From the NCBI RefSeq assembly GCF_000472285.1, contig NZ_KI421424.1, forward strand, positions 24,171 through 88,170: a stretch of 64,000 nucleotides of DNA. The letters are read 5' to 3'. This document shows, piece after piece, positions 1 through 8,632 of this stretch. The stretch comes from Desulfuromonas sp. TF (GTDB lineage: Bacteria; Desulfobacterota; Desulfuromonadia; Desulfuromonadales; ATBO01). Position 1 is the first letter of the stretch. Each line of letters opens with the position of its first letter. The notes below the pieces were generated by a model. That model was not told the DNA's origin. It searched no databases and saw only the letters and a program-made list of their open reading frames with translations. The position numbers were made by a program, and so were the translations under genes.

Positions 1-822
1 ACGGCGGTAGAGGATCACCCGGGCTTCGCTCACCCCGGCCAGTTTCCGGATCCGGCTTATCGCATCCTCCAGATAGCCGATCCCGTCAACCAGACCCAGG
101 TCGAGGGCGGCCGCGGCGTCGAACACCCCGCCCTCGGCCACCTTTTCGAGAGAGGCGGGCGAAAGGGAACGATTTTCCCTTATAATCTGCAGAAAGCGCT
201 GGTTGAGGCGGTCGACGATCCCCTGCATCACGGCGTTTTCTTCCGGGGTGCCGGAACGCAGCGGCGACCAGAAATCCTTCTTCGGCCCGCTCTGGACGGT
301 GCCGATCCTCACTCCCCAAGTTTCGAGCATTTCCGAGATGTCGAACCTGAAGCTGATCACCCCCACCCCTCCGACAATGGAGGTTGAATGGGCCATGATC
401 TCATCGGCCCCCAGCGCGGCGTAGTATCCCCCCGAGAGACCCTTGTCCATGATGCAGGCCACCACCGGAACACCCTTCTCCTTGCCGAAGGTTTTCACTG
501 CGTGATACAGAATATCGCTGGCCGTCACCGATCCCCCGGGGCTGTCGATGCGAACCACCAGTCCCACGACGTCGCCGTCGGCCCCGGCCGCATTGAGCTG
601 CTCCTGTAAACGGGGAATCATCGGCGGCTCCTTGCCGAAGCGCTCCAACCCGAGATGATCCATCGAGATGATCCCGGAAATATCGATTACGACGATCTTG
701 GCCCGACCCTTTCCCGAGACGACCCGTTCCTCGAGCCCCTTGAGCTCGGAGCCGACGTTTACCTTGACAAAAGCGCAGCCCGAAAGAGCACTTATCAGCA
801 GGGCCGTCAACACGTACCGCAT
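1..822 (-). CDS. sppA: Signal peptide peptidase SppA-type serine protease (C-terminus outside window)
   Basis: Membrane-associated protease of the S49 family, which degrades leftover signal peptides. The frame is open for 274 codons to the window edge, so the gene is truncated by the window. The start ATG at 820-822 has GGAGGAG just upstream. Residues 1-16 form a lipoprotein-type signal ending in LSGC (lipobox Cys16). The nucleophile is probably Ser130 in LSGGYYAALGADEIMA. The general-base lysine is in SGPKKDFWSP (Lys181 or Lys182), the usual Ser-Lys dyad spacing of short, single-domain SppA. The RIDSPGGSV motif (residues 91-99) is also family-typical. It is divergent from the SpoIIM-like gene. 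Family assignment is firm; the physiological substrate is not visible. Confidence 0.9.
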   Translation of the reverse strand, partial: MRYVLTALLISALSGCAFVKVNVGSELKGLEERVVSGKGRAKIVVIDISGIISMDHLGLERFGKEPPMIPRLQEQLNAAGADGDVVGLVVRIDSPGGSVTASDILYHAVKTFGKEKGVPVVACIMDKGLSGGYYAALGADEIMAHSTSIVGGVGVISFRFDISEMLETWGVRIGTVQSGPKKDFWSPLRSGTPEENAVMQGIVDRLNQRFLQIIRENRSLSPASLEKVAEGGVFDAAAALDLGLVDGIGYLEDAISRIRKLAGVSEARVILYRR

Positions 823-921
823 ACTCCTCCTTCGCCGCCAGGCGCCTCGACCTTAAACGGCATTGCGATATACTGGATTCGAAAAGAGCGAAAGATTGCC
901 TGCAAACTCTCGGGGGCCGCG

Positions 922-1698
922 ATGGGGAACGTGTCCAACATCCTGAAAGCCTGGCAGCGCCTGCTGGCGATTTTTCTCGTCGCCCTCTGCTACGGTTATT
1001 TCGGAGGTCTTGTCCTGATTTTCCTCTTTGGCGTCGATCCCTTCCAACTGTTCGGCCTCTCGACGGTCGGCTTGCAGCATGTCGGCTCTCCGGTCATCGC
1101 CAGGAGTGCTGAATTGCATATCGATCCGGCGGTCGTCATATTTGCCTTCAATACCCTTGCCACCTTCACCATCGCGTCCCTGCTGTCAGCCGCGACCCTC
1201 CTCAATCCCGATCGCATGGGTGAGTTTCCGGCGAACTTGAGAAAATCGTTTCTCCGGGATCCGACGATCAACCTCTTTTATCCGATGCAGGAATTCAGGT
1301 CGATCCGGCAGAGGCAGCTGCGTCCGATTTTCATCTGGCTCCGCGTCCTTCCGGCCGCGCCCCTGCTCGTACTCGGTCTGATGGCGGGCGGCATGATGGC
1401 CTCCGCCCATGCGGTCATCGGTTCTCTCGAATATGTCGCCGCCCTGCTGATCCCCCATGGCATCTTTGAGGTCTCCGCAATCCTCCTGGGTGCAGCCCTA
1501 CCATCATCCGCCTATCTTCTGATCAAAAAAGACCTTGAGGCCGGCGCGACGGAGAAGGCATTCTGTAAAATCACCCGGTTCAGCCGCTCCCGGGCCATAA
1601 AGGCGAGCATGCTGGCCATCGTGCTTCTGCTGGCGGTTGCCAGCGTCATCGAAGCTCACCTCACCGGCACGATCGCGGCCTGGGTAAGATCATTCTGA
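922..1698 (+). CDS. SpoIIM/DUF95-family integral membrane protein
   Basis: A 258-residue polytopic membrane protein with hydrophobic segments near residues 12-35, 65-90, 145-175, 180-205 and 225-248. The C-terminal segment LLIPHGIFEVSAILLG matches the conserved PHGIFE stretch of the stage II sporulation M family, which is widespread in non-sporulating bacteria and archaea with no agreed function. The frame stays open further upstream, to 655, but that part overlaps sppA on the other strand and reads as low-quality protein. ATG at 922 puts the first hydrophobic segment close to the N-terminus, so I prefer it. No operon partner is obvious; the lpxH-like gene follows after about 60 bases. Confidence 0.75.
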   Translation: MGNVSNILKAWQRLLAIFLVALCYGYFGGLVLIFLFGVDPFQLFGLSTVGLQHVGSPVIARSAELHIDPAVVIFAFNTLATFTIASLLSAATLLNPDRMGEFPANLRKSFLRDPTINLFYPMQEFRSIRQRQLRPIFIWLRVLPAAPLLVLGLMAGGMMASAHAVIGSLEYVAALLIPHGIFEVSAILLGAALPSSAYLLIKKDLEAGATEKAFCKITRFSRSRAIKASMLAIVLLLAVASVIEAHLTGTIAAWVRSF

Positions 1699-1760
1699 GG
1701 CATCGGCCGCTTCGCCTCTATCTTGACTTCTGCACCGCTAAGAACCTATAGTTGCTCTCC

Positions 1761-2462
1761 ATGAGAGATATCTTCATCGCAGATGCCCACCTGGTCGATC
1801 CCGAAGACCCCAATTACCGAAAGCTGCTGTCTTTTTTCGAGGAACAGAAGGGCCAGATCCGCACCCTTTTTCTGCTCGGCGATATCTTCGAATTCTGGGT
1901 GGGATACCGGCATACCGTCTTCGCACCTTATGTGCCACTTCTTGAAGCCCTGCGGCGCTTACGGGAAAGCGGAACCGAGATCGTCTATGTGGAGGGAAAT
2001 CACGATTTCCACATGGGTCCCTATTTTGAAGACGTCCTCGGCTGCCGCATTCTTCCGGACGGCGGCCCCATCGATCTGGACGGCCGAAAGATCTTCATCG
2101 GCCACGGCGACCTTGTCAATCCCGACGACCGGGGATACAAAATCCTGCGCCGTTTCCTGCGCAGCCGCACTCTGAGTCGGCTGAAAAACCTGATTCCGCC
2201 CGACTGGGCCTGGGCCATCGCCCGCTGGGCCGGACGCCGGAGCCGCGGAAGCAGTTCCGAACGCCGGGCGCCGGTGGACATGCTTATGGCGCACGCCCGG
2301 AAACTCTTCGCCGAGGGGTACTGCGCCGTGGTGACGGGCCATTTCCATGAACCCTCGCTGACCGAGACGGAAAGCGGAACGATGGTGGCCCTCGGCGACT
2401 GGATCGAGCGGTATTCCTATGCCGTCTTCGAAAACGGCAGGTTCGAGCTCAGGTCCTACTGA
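1761..2462 (+). CDS. lpxH: UDP-2,3-diacylglucosamine diphosphatase-like metallophosphoesterase
   Basis: Calcineurin-like metallophosphoesterase of about 233 residues that would cleave UDP-2,3-diacylglucosamine to lipid X in lipid A synthesis at the inner membrane. Metal-binding motifs are present in order: DAH near residue 8, GDIFEFW near 40, GNHDFHMG near 80, GHGD near 115 and GHFHEP near 195. The FEFW form of the second motif is typical of LpxH and its close relatives. An in-frame TTG lies three codons earlier (1752); the ATG at 1761 is preferred. The 3' end overlaps the convergent yihY gene by 7 bases. A YbbF-type or other lipid phosphoesterase is the main alternative. Confidence 0.75.
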   Translation: MRDIFIADAHLVDPEDPNYRKLLSFFEEQKGQIRTLFLLGDIFEFWVGYRHTVFAPYVPLLEALRRLRESGTEIVYVEGNHDFHMGPYFEDVLGCRILPDGGPIDLDGRKIFIGHGDLVNPDDRGYKILRRFLRSRTLSRLKNLIPPDWAWAIARWAGRRSRGSSSERRAPVDMLMAHARKLFAEGYCAVVTGHFHEPSLTETESGTMVALGDWIERYSYAVFENGRFELRSY

Positions 2463-3838
2463 TTCTCTCCGTTTTTTCTCTCCCCCTCCTCTTCCTTCTT
2501 CTGCCCGGCCATTTTCGCCACCAGGTCTTCCAGGGTCAGTTCGCCCAGGCTGTCGCGGCCCGCCTGCTCTATCTGCCGTTCGAGGTCGGTGATGATTTTC
2601 CACTCCGGCGTTTTGTACATCCGCGATACGTTGACCCCGTCTTCCTTGAGGGCTTTGACCACGGAGTGCACCTTCATATTTTTCAGGGCACGGGCGGGTT
2701 GGTAGGCGAAGTCATCCTCTCCTACCCGCACTTCGGAGAGAAACCGCAGTCGTACCAGTTCCTCGATCACGCTTCTGGCCAGCCGCGGAGGCAATCCCTG
2801 CCCCTCGGAGATATTCCTCAGGCGCCAGGGTTTCTCCCCGCGGTTGAAAGCCTCGGCCGCCTGAAGCAGGATGGTGAGGGCGATCATCTCCCGACTGGCG
2901 AAATTGACGGTTTCCCCGCGAATCTCCAGACGAATGTGCCGAAGGTGCTGATAAGCATAGGAGACCTCCATGCCCAGCAGCACGATGATCCAGGAGACAT
3001 AGATCCAGACCATGAAAATGGGCAGGGCGGCCATGGTTCCGTAGATGGCGTTGTAGCGAGCCACCCCGACCTGGAAGAAGAGATAGCTCCATTGAGCCAG
3101 TTGCCAGAGAGTTCCTCCAAAGATGCCGCCGATCAGTGCCGCCCGAAAATCGACTTTGATATTGGGCATAAAAATGTAGAGAAAGGTGAAGGCGGCCCAC
3201 ATCGCTATAAAGGGGAGCACCTTGAACAGGAGATAGATCACCTCCCCCACGTAGGCCATCTCCATCAGCGTCTGCACAAAAGCCTGACTCTCCAGGGTGG
3301 TGGTCATGGAGATGGCGACCAGGACGAAAATCGGCCCGAAGATCAGGACCGAGAAATAGTCTGAGAATCGTCGGTAAAGAGATCGGGTTTCCTGGACCCC
3401 CCAGATCGTGTTGAAGGTCTCCTCGATATTGGAAAGAAGAGCCAGCACCGTCAGCACCAGGGTAATCAGACCGACGGTTCCCAGGCGGCCCACATTGGTA
3501 TTGTTGATATAACGGATGATTTCGGTGACGATCTGCTCGGAGCCGATGGCGATCTCCTTGAGGATGATCGGCTCCAGGGTGTTCTGAACTCCCAGGCCCT
3601 TGAGCAGTGAAAACATCAGGGCGAAAACGGGAACGATGGACAGCAGGGTCACATAGGTGAGCGCGGAGGCGCGCAGGATGCAGCTGTCAGCCTGGAAATC
3701 CCGAACGACAAGAATGGCCACCTGGGTCTGCCGCAGAAGGAAGGCGCGGGCGCGGGACAACTCGGCGGGCTCGAACTCCCAGACATCCCGGCCCAGGAAA
3801 TCTTTGGCCTTTTGCAGTTTTTCAGAAAATCGAGACAT
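2456..3838 (-). CDS. YihY/BrkB-family inner membrane protein with C-terminal winged-helix-like domain
   Basis: A 460-residue protein. Residues about 40-310 carry six predicted membrane segments and the family signatures RASALTYVTLLSIVPVFA, IWGVQ and YGTMAALPIFMVWIYVSW. These were once annotated RNase BN, but the family is a membrane protein of uncertain role. Residues about 310-430 are soluble, with a helix-turn-helix-like region (LPPRLARSVIEELVRLRFLS), an extension frequent in deltaproteobacterial homologues. The last 30 residues are charged and low in complexity (KKEEEGERKNGENQ). It is read toward lpxH and overlaps it by 7 bases. The function of the soluble domain is unknown. Confidence 0.85.
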   Translation of the reverse strand: MSRFSEKLQKAKDFLGRDVWEFEPAELSRARAFLLRQTQVAILVVRDFQADSCILRASALTYVTLLSIVPVFALMFSLLKGLGVQNTLEPIILKEIAIGSEQIVTEIIRYINNTNVGRLGTVGLITLVLTVLALLSNIEETFNTIWGVQETRSLYRRFSDYFSVLIFGPIFVLVAISMTTTLESQAFVQTLMEMAYVGEVIYLLFKVLPFIAMWAAFTFLYIFMPNIKVDFRAALIGGIFGGTLWQLAQWSYLFFQVGVARYNAIYGTMAALPIFMVWIYVSWIIVLLGMEVSYAYQHLRHIRLEIRGETVNFASREMIALTILLQAAEAFNRGEKPWRLRNISEGQGLPPRLARSVIEELVRLRFLSEVRVGEDDFAYQPARALKNMKVHSVVKALKEDGVNVSRMYKTPEWKIITDLERQIEQAGRDSLGELTLEDLVAKMAGQKKEEEGERKNGENQ

Positions 3839-3923
3839 GATTCCCAGGCAGATGCTGAAAAAAAGAAAGCGGAAGGCGAAACAGTGAAGGCCCTGGGTTC
3901 AATCCCGGAGCCCCGCTATACCA

Positions 3924-3962
3924 GCCATGAAAAAGCCCACCTGAAGTGGGCTTTTTCATGGC
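3924..3962. terminator. Bidirectional intrinsic terminator
   Basis: A perfect 17-bp inverted repeat (3924-3940 with 3946-3962) around the loop CTGAA, with A5 and T5 runs inside the stem (AAAAAGCCCAC / GTGGGCTTTTT). It lies directly after the stop of the YtxH gene (leftward) and before yihY. It should end the DUF948-ytxH transcript and would also work for rightward transcription. Confidence 0.85.
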
Positions 3963-3967
3963 AACCT

Positions 3968-4285
3968 TCAGGCCGTCTCCTTGTGCTTGGAGCGTTCAGC
4001 CTCCATCGCTTCCCTGCCCGCCTCTATGGCCGATTTGATGATTTCCTTCTTCTCCGCCAGGACTTCCCGCCCCTCATCGATCGCCGCCCTGATCCTGGCT
4101 TCTGCCTCATCGGCGGATTTTTTTGTTTTCTCCAGCAATTCGTCGCTCATCTCCCTGAACTTGTCCCGAGTCTCCTGTCCGGAACGGGGAGCGGTCAACA
4201 GGGCCAGACCGCCGCCGATCGCAGCGCCCAGGACGAAAGCCATAAAGATGCTGCCGCAACTGCCGTTTCTGTACTCTTCAGCCAT
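3968..4285 (-). CDS. YtxH domain-containing small membrane protein
   Basis: A 105-residue protein. Residues 10-33 form one glycine-rich membrane segment (FMAFVLGAAIGGGLALLTAP) followed by RSGQETR, the YtxH signature. The rest is a long charged helix or coiled coil (residues 40-100), so the topology is a single N-terminal anchor with a cytoplasmic helical tail. The start at 4285 follows AAGGAGGAG. It is placed 2 bases after the DUF948 gene and ends just before a strong terminator, so the two form a bicistronic unit. YtxH and DUF948 proteins are often paired and linked to general stress or envelope roles; the exact function is unknown. Confidence 0.85.
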   Translation of the reverse strand: MAEEYRNGSCGSIFMAFVLGAAIGGGLALLTAPRSGQETRDKFREMSDELLEKTKKSADEAEARIRAAIDEGREVLAEKKEIIKSAIEAGREAMEAERSKHKETA

Positions 4286-4287
4286 GA

Positions 4288-4665
4288 TCAGTCTCCTCCT
4301 TGTTGTTTTATCTGTTTTAGAAAAACCTTGCTTGCCGACCTGATGCCCAGCCAGAGGCCGGCAGCATTTCCAATATATTTCCCCAGATCATGATGCAGAA
4401 AATCGTTGATCATATGGATCGACTCACCCGTCTCACCCAGCGATTCGAACAAAGTTCCCGCCCTGGCGGATGCCTGATTGAGCCGCTCTGACGTCTCCCG
4501 CAGTTCACGAAGTGCCGGCAGCAGGTCTTTCTGAGCATCGTTCAGGAAGGCGTCGACCCGCTGGGCCGTATTCTTTACCTGGATCAGAAGCGGAATGAGA
4601 AAGGCGGCAATAAGAAGGAGCAATATCGTAATGATGAGTGCAAGGACATCGACTTGAACTGGCAT
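4288..4665 (-). CDS. DUF948 domain-containing protein
   Basis: A 125-residue protein with one N-terminal membrane helix (ALIITILLLLIAAFLIPLL, residues 9-27). An amphipathic helical region follows (KNTAQRVDAFLNDAQKDLLPALRELRE), typical of DUF948, which is partly related to chemotaxis-type coiled-coil proteins. The start ATG at 4665 follows GGAGG. It is the first gene of a two-gene unit with ytxH. No catalytic residues are visible. It is probably a structural or envelope-associated partner of the YtxH protein. Confidence 0.85.
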   Translation of the reverse strand: MPVQVDVLALIITILLLLIAAFLIPLLIQVKNTAQRVDAFLNDAQKDLLPALRELRETSERLNQASARAGTLFESLGETGESIHMINDFLHHDLGKYIGNAAGLWLGIRSASKVFLKQIKQQGGD

Positions 4666-4751
4666 GGTAACCCTCCGGCAACAGGCAGTTGAAGAACAGA
4701 CATTAAGCTAAGTGGAACACAAATAATTTCATTTACAATTGTACATGCGTT

Positions 4752-5279
4752 TTATGGAAGGTCCAGCAGAAGAGCATCGGCGAGGAGAAATCGTTCTTTG
4801 TGCAGCTTTCCGGCAGGAATTTCGGCAAGGAAGAGGGAATTGATGGTGGCCAGGGTGGTATTGAGCACATCCAGATTGATCACCGCTGCGTCAGGCAGCG
4901 ACTTTACCCCCTTAAAGTTCTCGGGACACCAGTCGAGCAGTCGCTTCTTGCCGGTACCAGCGAGGAGGGGAAGCCCGTGAGTGCGGCAGATGATGGGACG
5001 GGCTTCGTAAAGGAGGCAGGCGCCGTCCTGCAACAGCGGACAGATGCCCTCTTCGGGGGCCAGTCGGGCCCGGCTGCGAATCCGCCCCGTCTCCTCTGCG
5101 CCCCGACTGTCCAGCGCCTGTGCCAGGGCGGCCGCTTCGACGGGAAAAAGAGAAAAATGGCGGCAGCAGGCATCGCATCCCTTTCGACAGGCCAGATGCG
5201 TCCTGAATTCCTCCTCTATGCGTTGACAAAGTTCATCGACCCTGGATACCAGGTCGAAATAGTTTCGAAGGGGGTCCAT
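4752..5279 (-). CDS. YkgJ-type cysteine cluster (zinc/iron-chelating) protein
   Basis: A 175-residue soluble protein. The N-terminal cluster CRKGCDACC (about residues 31-39) and later cysteines in GICPLL, GACLLYEARPIICRTHG and WCPENF match the CxxxCxxCC family that is presumed to bind a metal ion or Fe-S cluster. The function of the family is not established. It stands alone on the minus strand between the DUF948 gene and a dispersed repeat. The start at 5279 gives the usual family length. Confidence 0.8.
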   Translation of the reverse strand: MDPLRNYFDLVSRVDELCQRIEEEFRTHLACRKGCDACCRHFSLFPVEAAALAQALDSRGAEETGRIRSRARLAPEEGICPLLQDGACLLYEARPIICRTHGLPLLAGTGKKRLLDWCPENFKGVKSLPDAAVINLDVLNTTLATINSLFLAEIPAGKLHKERFLLADALLLDLP

Positions 5280-5361
5280 ATTTCAGTCCTTTTGGAGAAA
5301 TCCTACTGCCAGACACACCTCACACCTCACGCCACCGCAACTACCCTTGATGCCTTCGCAA

Positions 5362-5486
5362 AAACTCAGAGGACGGCTAAGCAAAAAGTTCGTGTGGTTT
5401 TTCAGGGGCGAAGGCATACATCAGGTATGTCGAGGTCCTGAAAAAACGCCGTAACGCCGTGGGGCGGACTTTTTGCGACGCCATCA
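5362..5486. repeat. Dispersed palindromic repeat, copy A
   Basis: Begins AAACTCAGAGGACGGCTAAG and ends GGCGGACTTTTTGCGACG followed by CCATCA. The outer arms GCAAAAAGT and ACTTTTTGC can pair. Inside lies a second hairpin with arms TTTTTCAGG and CCTGAAAAA. Both ends, in the same order, recur at 8478-8566. The right end includes the stop codon of the M16 gene at 5484-5486. No coding capacity was seen. Confidence 0.8.
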
Positions 5487-6911
5487 CTCTTCAACTGAGA
5501 CCGCTTCCACCGGAATCCCCAAGGCTTCCAGCGAATTGTCGAAAGCCGCGCGGTCACCCACCAGTACGATTTTCTGACTCTCCGGATTCAGATGTTCCCG
5601 GGCGACCCGAAGCACGTCCTCCTTCGATACCGCTGCGACACGGTCGCGGAACGATTCCAGGTATCCTTCCGGATACTCGTAGAAATCGAGCCGCATGATC
5701 TGGGTCACCACATCGTGGGTGTCGGTAAAGGCAAAGACAAAGGAGTTGATCAGGCTTTCCCTGGCCAGCTCGAGTTCCGCATCCGTAACGGGTTCCTCTC
5801 TCATTTCGGCCATGATCCGCCGCATGGTCTCCACCACGTCCAGGGTCGAAGAGCTCTTGGTCTCGGCTCCCGCGATGAAGGGTCCCGGGAGTCGCCGTCC
5901 CACCTGATAATAGGAGTAGACAGAGTATGCGAGACCGCGATTGGAACGGATTTCGCGCATGAGTCGCGAGTTGAATCCGCCCCCGCCGAGGATGTAGTTC
6001 ATCACCCGCACCGAATGCAGATCGGGATCCGACTTGTCGATGCCCAACTCGCCGATGAGGATGGTCGTCTGCGGCACTGTCTTGTCCCCTGCCAGCACTT
6101 TGGGCTCGCGGGATTTCTGCACCGGAGGGATGGCCTGAGGAGCGAACTCCACGCGCGGCCACCCGCCGAACTGCCGATCCAGAAGATCCAGAAGGGCTTT
6201 CCGGTCAAAATCACCGGAAACGGCGAACCACACATTGTTCGGATGAAAATAGCGCTGATGGAAATCGGTCAGCTCGCCGCGGGTGATGGAGGAGACGCTT
6301 TCCACCGTCGGAGTCCGGCCGAGGGGGTGATCGCCGTATACTGCCCTGGAGAGGGTTCTGGAAGCTATTGAGGAGGGCAGATCGTTCTGCCTGCGGATGT
6401 CTTCGATAATCTGCTTACGGGCCAGCTCCATCCGCTCCGGGGCGAAGCCGGGGCGTCGGAGCAGGTCGGCCACCACCGCCAGTCCCAGGGGAAGGTCACT
6501 GGCCTGTACCGAAAGATCGATTGTGGTTGCATACGTCCCCGTAGCCACGGAAAGATTCGCCGCCTGGCGCTCCAGAATCCGGTCCAGCTCATCGGGACTG
6601 TACCCGCCTGCGCCGCCGGTGCGCAGGGCGGCTGCGAACAGGCTCCCCAAACCGGTCTTTTCCGCGGGCTCGCCGATCGATCCGGCGCCGACCATGGCGG
6701 TCACCTGCACCAGGGGAAGTTCGTGGTCCTCCTTGAGATAGAGGCGAATTCCATTGGGAAGATCGATACGGTCCACCTGCGGCACATGGAAGACCAGGGG
6801 GTCGAATTCAAGTTGGTCCGGACGAAAAGCCTGAGGCCTGGGGGCGCAGGACGACAAAAAAAGGACGATTACGAAAAGAATACAGGGAATCACCGGAATC
6901 TTGCGCCGCAT
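5484..6911 (-). CDS. M16-family peptidase subunit, catalytically inactive, lipoprotein
   Basis: A 475-residue M16 (insulinase/PqqL-like) protein. The N-terminus is a lipoprotein signal with lipobox FLSSC (Cys22), placing it at the periplasmic face of a membrane. The fold signatures are clear (LPNGIRLYLKEDHELPLVQV, RYFHPNNVWFAVSGDF, GGGGFNSRLMREIRSNRGLAYSVYS). The zinc motif is absent: where HxxEH should be, the sequence reads GLGSLFAAALRTGG (residues 88-100). This is the usual state of the non-catalytic partner in heterodimeric M16 proteases. It lies 2 bases after the catalytic gene, so they are almost certainly co-translated and function as a pair. Its stop codon lies in a dispersed repeat. 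Confidence 0.9.
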   Translation of the reverse strand: MRRKIPVIPCILFVIVLFLSSCAPRPQAFRPDQLEFDPLVFHVPQVDRIDLPNGIRLYLKEDHELPLVQVTAMVGAGSIGEPAEKTGLGSLFAAALRTGGAGGYSPDELDRILERQAANLSVATGTYATTIDLSVQASDLPLGLAVVADLLRRPGFAPERMELARKQIIEDIRRQNDLPSSIASRTLSRAVYGDHPLGRTPTVESVSSITRGELTDFHQRYFHPNNVWFAVSGDFDRKALLDLLDRQFGGWPRVEFAPQAIPPVQKSREPKVLAGDKTVPQTTILIGELGIDKSDPDLHSVRVMNYILGGGGFNSRLMREIRSNRGLAYSVYSYYQVGRRLPGPFIAGAETKSSSTLDVVETMRRIMAEMREEPVTDAELELARESLINSFVFAFTDTHDVVTQIMRLDFYEYPEGYLESFRDRVAAVSKEDVLRVAREHLNPESQKIVLVGDRAAFDNSLEALGIPVEAVSVEE

Positions 6912-6913
6912 GA

Positions 6914-8404
6914 CTATTCACCTTCCTTGCCGAGGGTTATCACGGTGCGCCGGGAGGAATCGAAATAGGTCCGGGCCGCTTCCATCACCTCCTCGGCAGT
7001 GATCGTGGCGACGATCTCATCGTAGTTCACCACGTAACGCCAGTCACCGGCGACCGTCTGGTAGTAGGTGAGCATCCGCGCCAATCCGCCGTTTTCTTTC
7101 AGGCTGCGCAGCTGATCGACGCGCAGACGATTTCGCGCCTGCTCCAGTTCTTCGGACGTCACCGGCTCTCTAGCCAGCCGTTCCAGCTCGGCATAGATCG
7201 CCTCCTCCACCTCCCGGGTGGTATGGGGATAGCGGGGCACGGCCGATACGACGAAGAGGTTGGGATAGCGGGAACCGGGAGCGCCGTAGGTGCCCACCGA
7301 GGTGGCCAGCTCGCGCTCCACGACCAGGGAGCGGTAAAGCCGCGAAGTGCGTCCCTGGGAGAGGATGTTGTCGATCAGGTCGAAAACGTAGTCGTCGCGC
7401 TCCGGAAGGGTCGGTTTATGGTAGGCGACGGCAAGCCGCGGCTCGGCGTCGAACACGATGTGGCGGCGCTTTTCGCCCCCCTGCGGCGGCTCCACCGTGG
7501 TGTTCGGCGGCACCGGAGTGCCGGGTGCAATCGATCCGAAGTATTTCCCCACCATCTCGATGGCGTCATCTGTATCAATATCGCCGACCAGGGCGATAAC
7601 CGTGTTCACCGGCGCGTAGTACTTATGCAGAAACTCGCGGGTTTCGGCCAGGGATAGATTGTCAATATCTGTGTTCCAGCCGATGATCGGGTGCCGATAG
7701 GGATGAACCGTGAAGGCATCGGCGATGAGGCTTTCATACAGCTTTCCATCCGGATTGCTTTCATAGGAGCGGCGACGCTCCTCCATGACCACGTCCCGCT
7801 CGGTATAGAACTCGCGCAGGACGGCATTCTTCATCCGGTCCGACTCGATCGCGGCCCAGAGTTCCAGCTTGTTGGCGGGGAGCGAAATCAGGTAGGTAGT
7901 CAGATCCTTGCTGGTGAACGCGTTATAGCCGACTCCGCCGTTTTCGGAGTAGATGCGGGAGAACTCGTCCTTGACGACATATTTCTTGTGCTCCTGCTGC
8001 AGTTCGTAAAGGCGCTGCCGGAGGGCGGCCAGCCGTTCCGGCTCCGCATCCTTGCGGCCCTTGAGAGCATCGAGCGCCGAGCCGGCCTCCTCAATGGCTT
8101 CGAGCAGCGGCTTCTCCTTCTGATAATCGGTGGTGCCGAGAGTTTTGGTCCCCTTGAAGAGCATGTGCTCAAGGAGATGGGCGACCCCCCTGTACTCGCT
8201 CGTTTCGTCCACCGATCCGACGCCGAAGGTGACATAGGCCGCAAAGGTCGGCGATTCGTGCCGCTCGACAACCAGCAGTTTGAGACCGTTTTCGAAGGTG
8301 TGCTCCCTGACCTTCTCCTCCAGCGGCTGGGCGACGGCGTCCGAAAAGAAGAGGAGAGAGATCGTCAGGGCGGCGGCAAGCCGCCCGAGAGGTAAACGGA
8401 ACAT
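6914..8404 (-). CDS. M16-family zinc peptidase, catalytic subunit
   Basis: A 496-residue secreted or periplasmic protease with an N-terminal signal peptide (cleavage probably after AVAQ, residue 26). The inverted zinc motif HLLEH is at residues 76-80. The distal glutamate ligand is in the region after AAIESDRMKNAVL, followed by TERDVVMEERR. Residues about 92-150 hold a charged helical insertion (LLEAIEEAGSALDAL...) seen in a subset of bacterial M16 enzymes. It is first in a two-gene operon with the inactive M16 subunit and would form the active heterodimer for peptide degradation in the envelope. The substrate is unknown. Confidence 0.92.
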   Translation of the reverse strand: MFRLPLGRLAAALTISLLFFSDAVAQPLEEKVREHTFENGLKLLVVERHESPTFAAYVTFGVGSVDETSEYRGVAHLLEHMLFKGTKTLGTTDYQKEKPLLEAIEEAGSALDALKGRKDAEPERLAALRQRLYELQQEHKKYVVKDEFSRIYSENGGVGYNAFTSKDLTTYLISLPANKLELWAAIESDRMKNAVLREFYTERDVVMEERRRSYESNPDGKLYESLIADAFTVHPYRHPIIGWNTDIDNLSLAETREFLHKYYAPVNTVIALVGDIDTDDAIEMVGKYFGSIAPGTPVPPNTTVEPPQGGEKRRHIVFDAEPRLAVAYHKPTLPERDDYVFDLIDNILSQGRTSRLYRSLVVERELATSVGTYGAPGSRYPNLFVVSAVPRYPHTTREVEEAIYAELERLAREPVTSEELEQARNRLRVDQLRSLKENGGLARMLTYYQTVAGDWRYVVNYDEIVATITAEEVMEAARTYFDSSRRTVITLGKEGE

Positions 8405-8477
8405 CTATGGCAACTCCTTATCGGTTGTGGGGTCGAATGATACCCTGCTTTTCAAAACGCACGTATGTTGCTCACAG

Positions 8478-8566
8478 AAACTCAGAAGGATGGCTAAGAA
8501 AAAATTTCGTCCTGCAAGGCCAGGTGGTTTTTCACGCCGCAGGGCGGACTTTTTGCGACGCCATCA
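8478..8566. repeat. Dispersed palindromic repeat, copy B
   Basis: Shares with copy A (5362-5486) the left end AAACTCAGA-GGA-GGCTAAG, a middle GTGGTTTTTCA and the right end GGCGGACTTTTTGCGACG + CCATCA, in the same orientation. It is shorter because the inner hairpin of copy A is mostly missing. It lies between the M16 operon start and the lon stop, so the two copies flank the M16 operon. Confidence 0.8.
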
Positions 8567-8632
8567 AGTATATACCCTGGCAACGCGCCCGGTCGAGAAG
8601 AGAATCGGTAAATTTCGACCGGGCGGATTCGA

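Noticed and set aside
3838..3935. Possible complete tRNA gene
   Set aside because: Only a T-arm-like end is seen; there is no matching acceptor 5' strand or anticodon arm and the T-loop is one base short.
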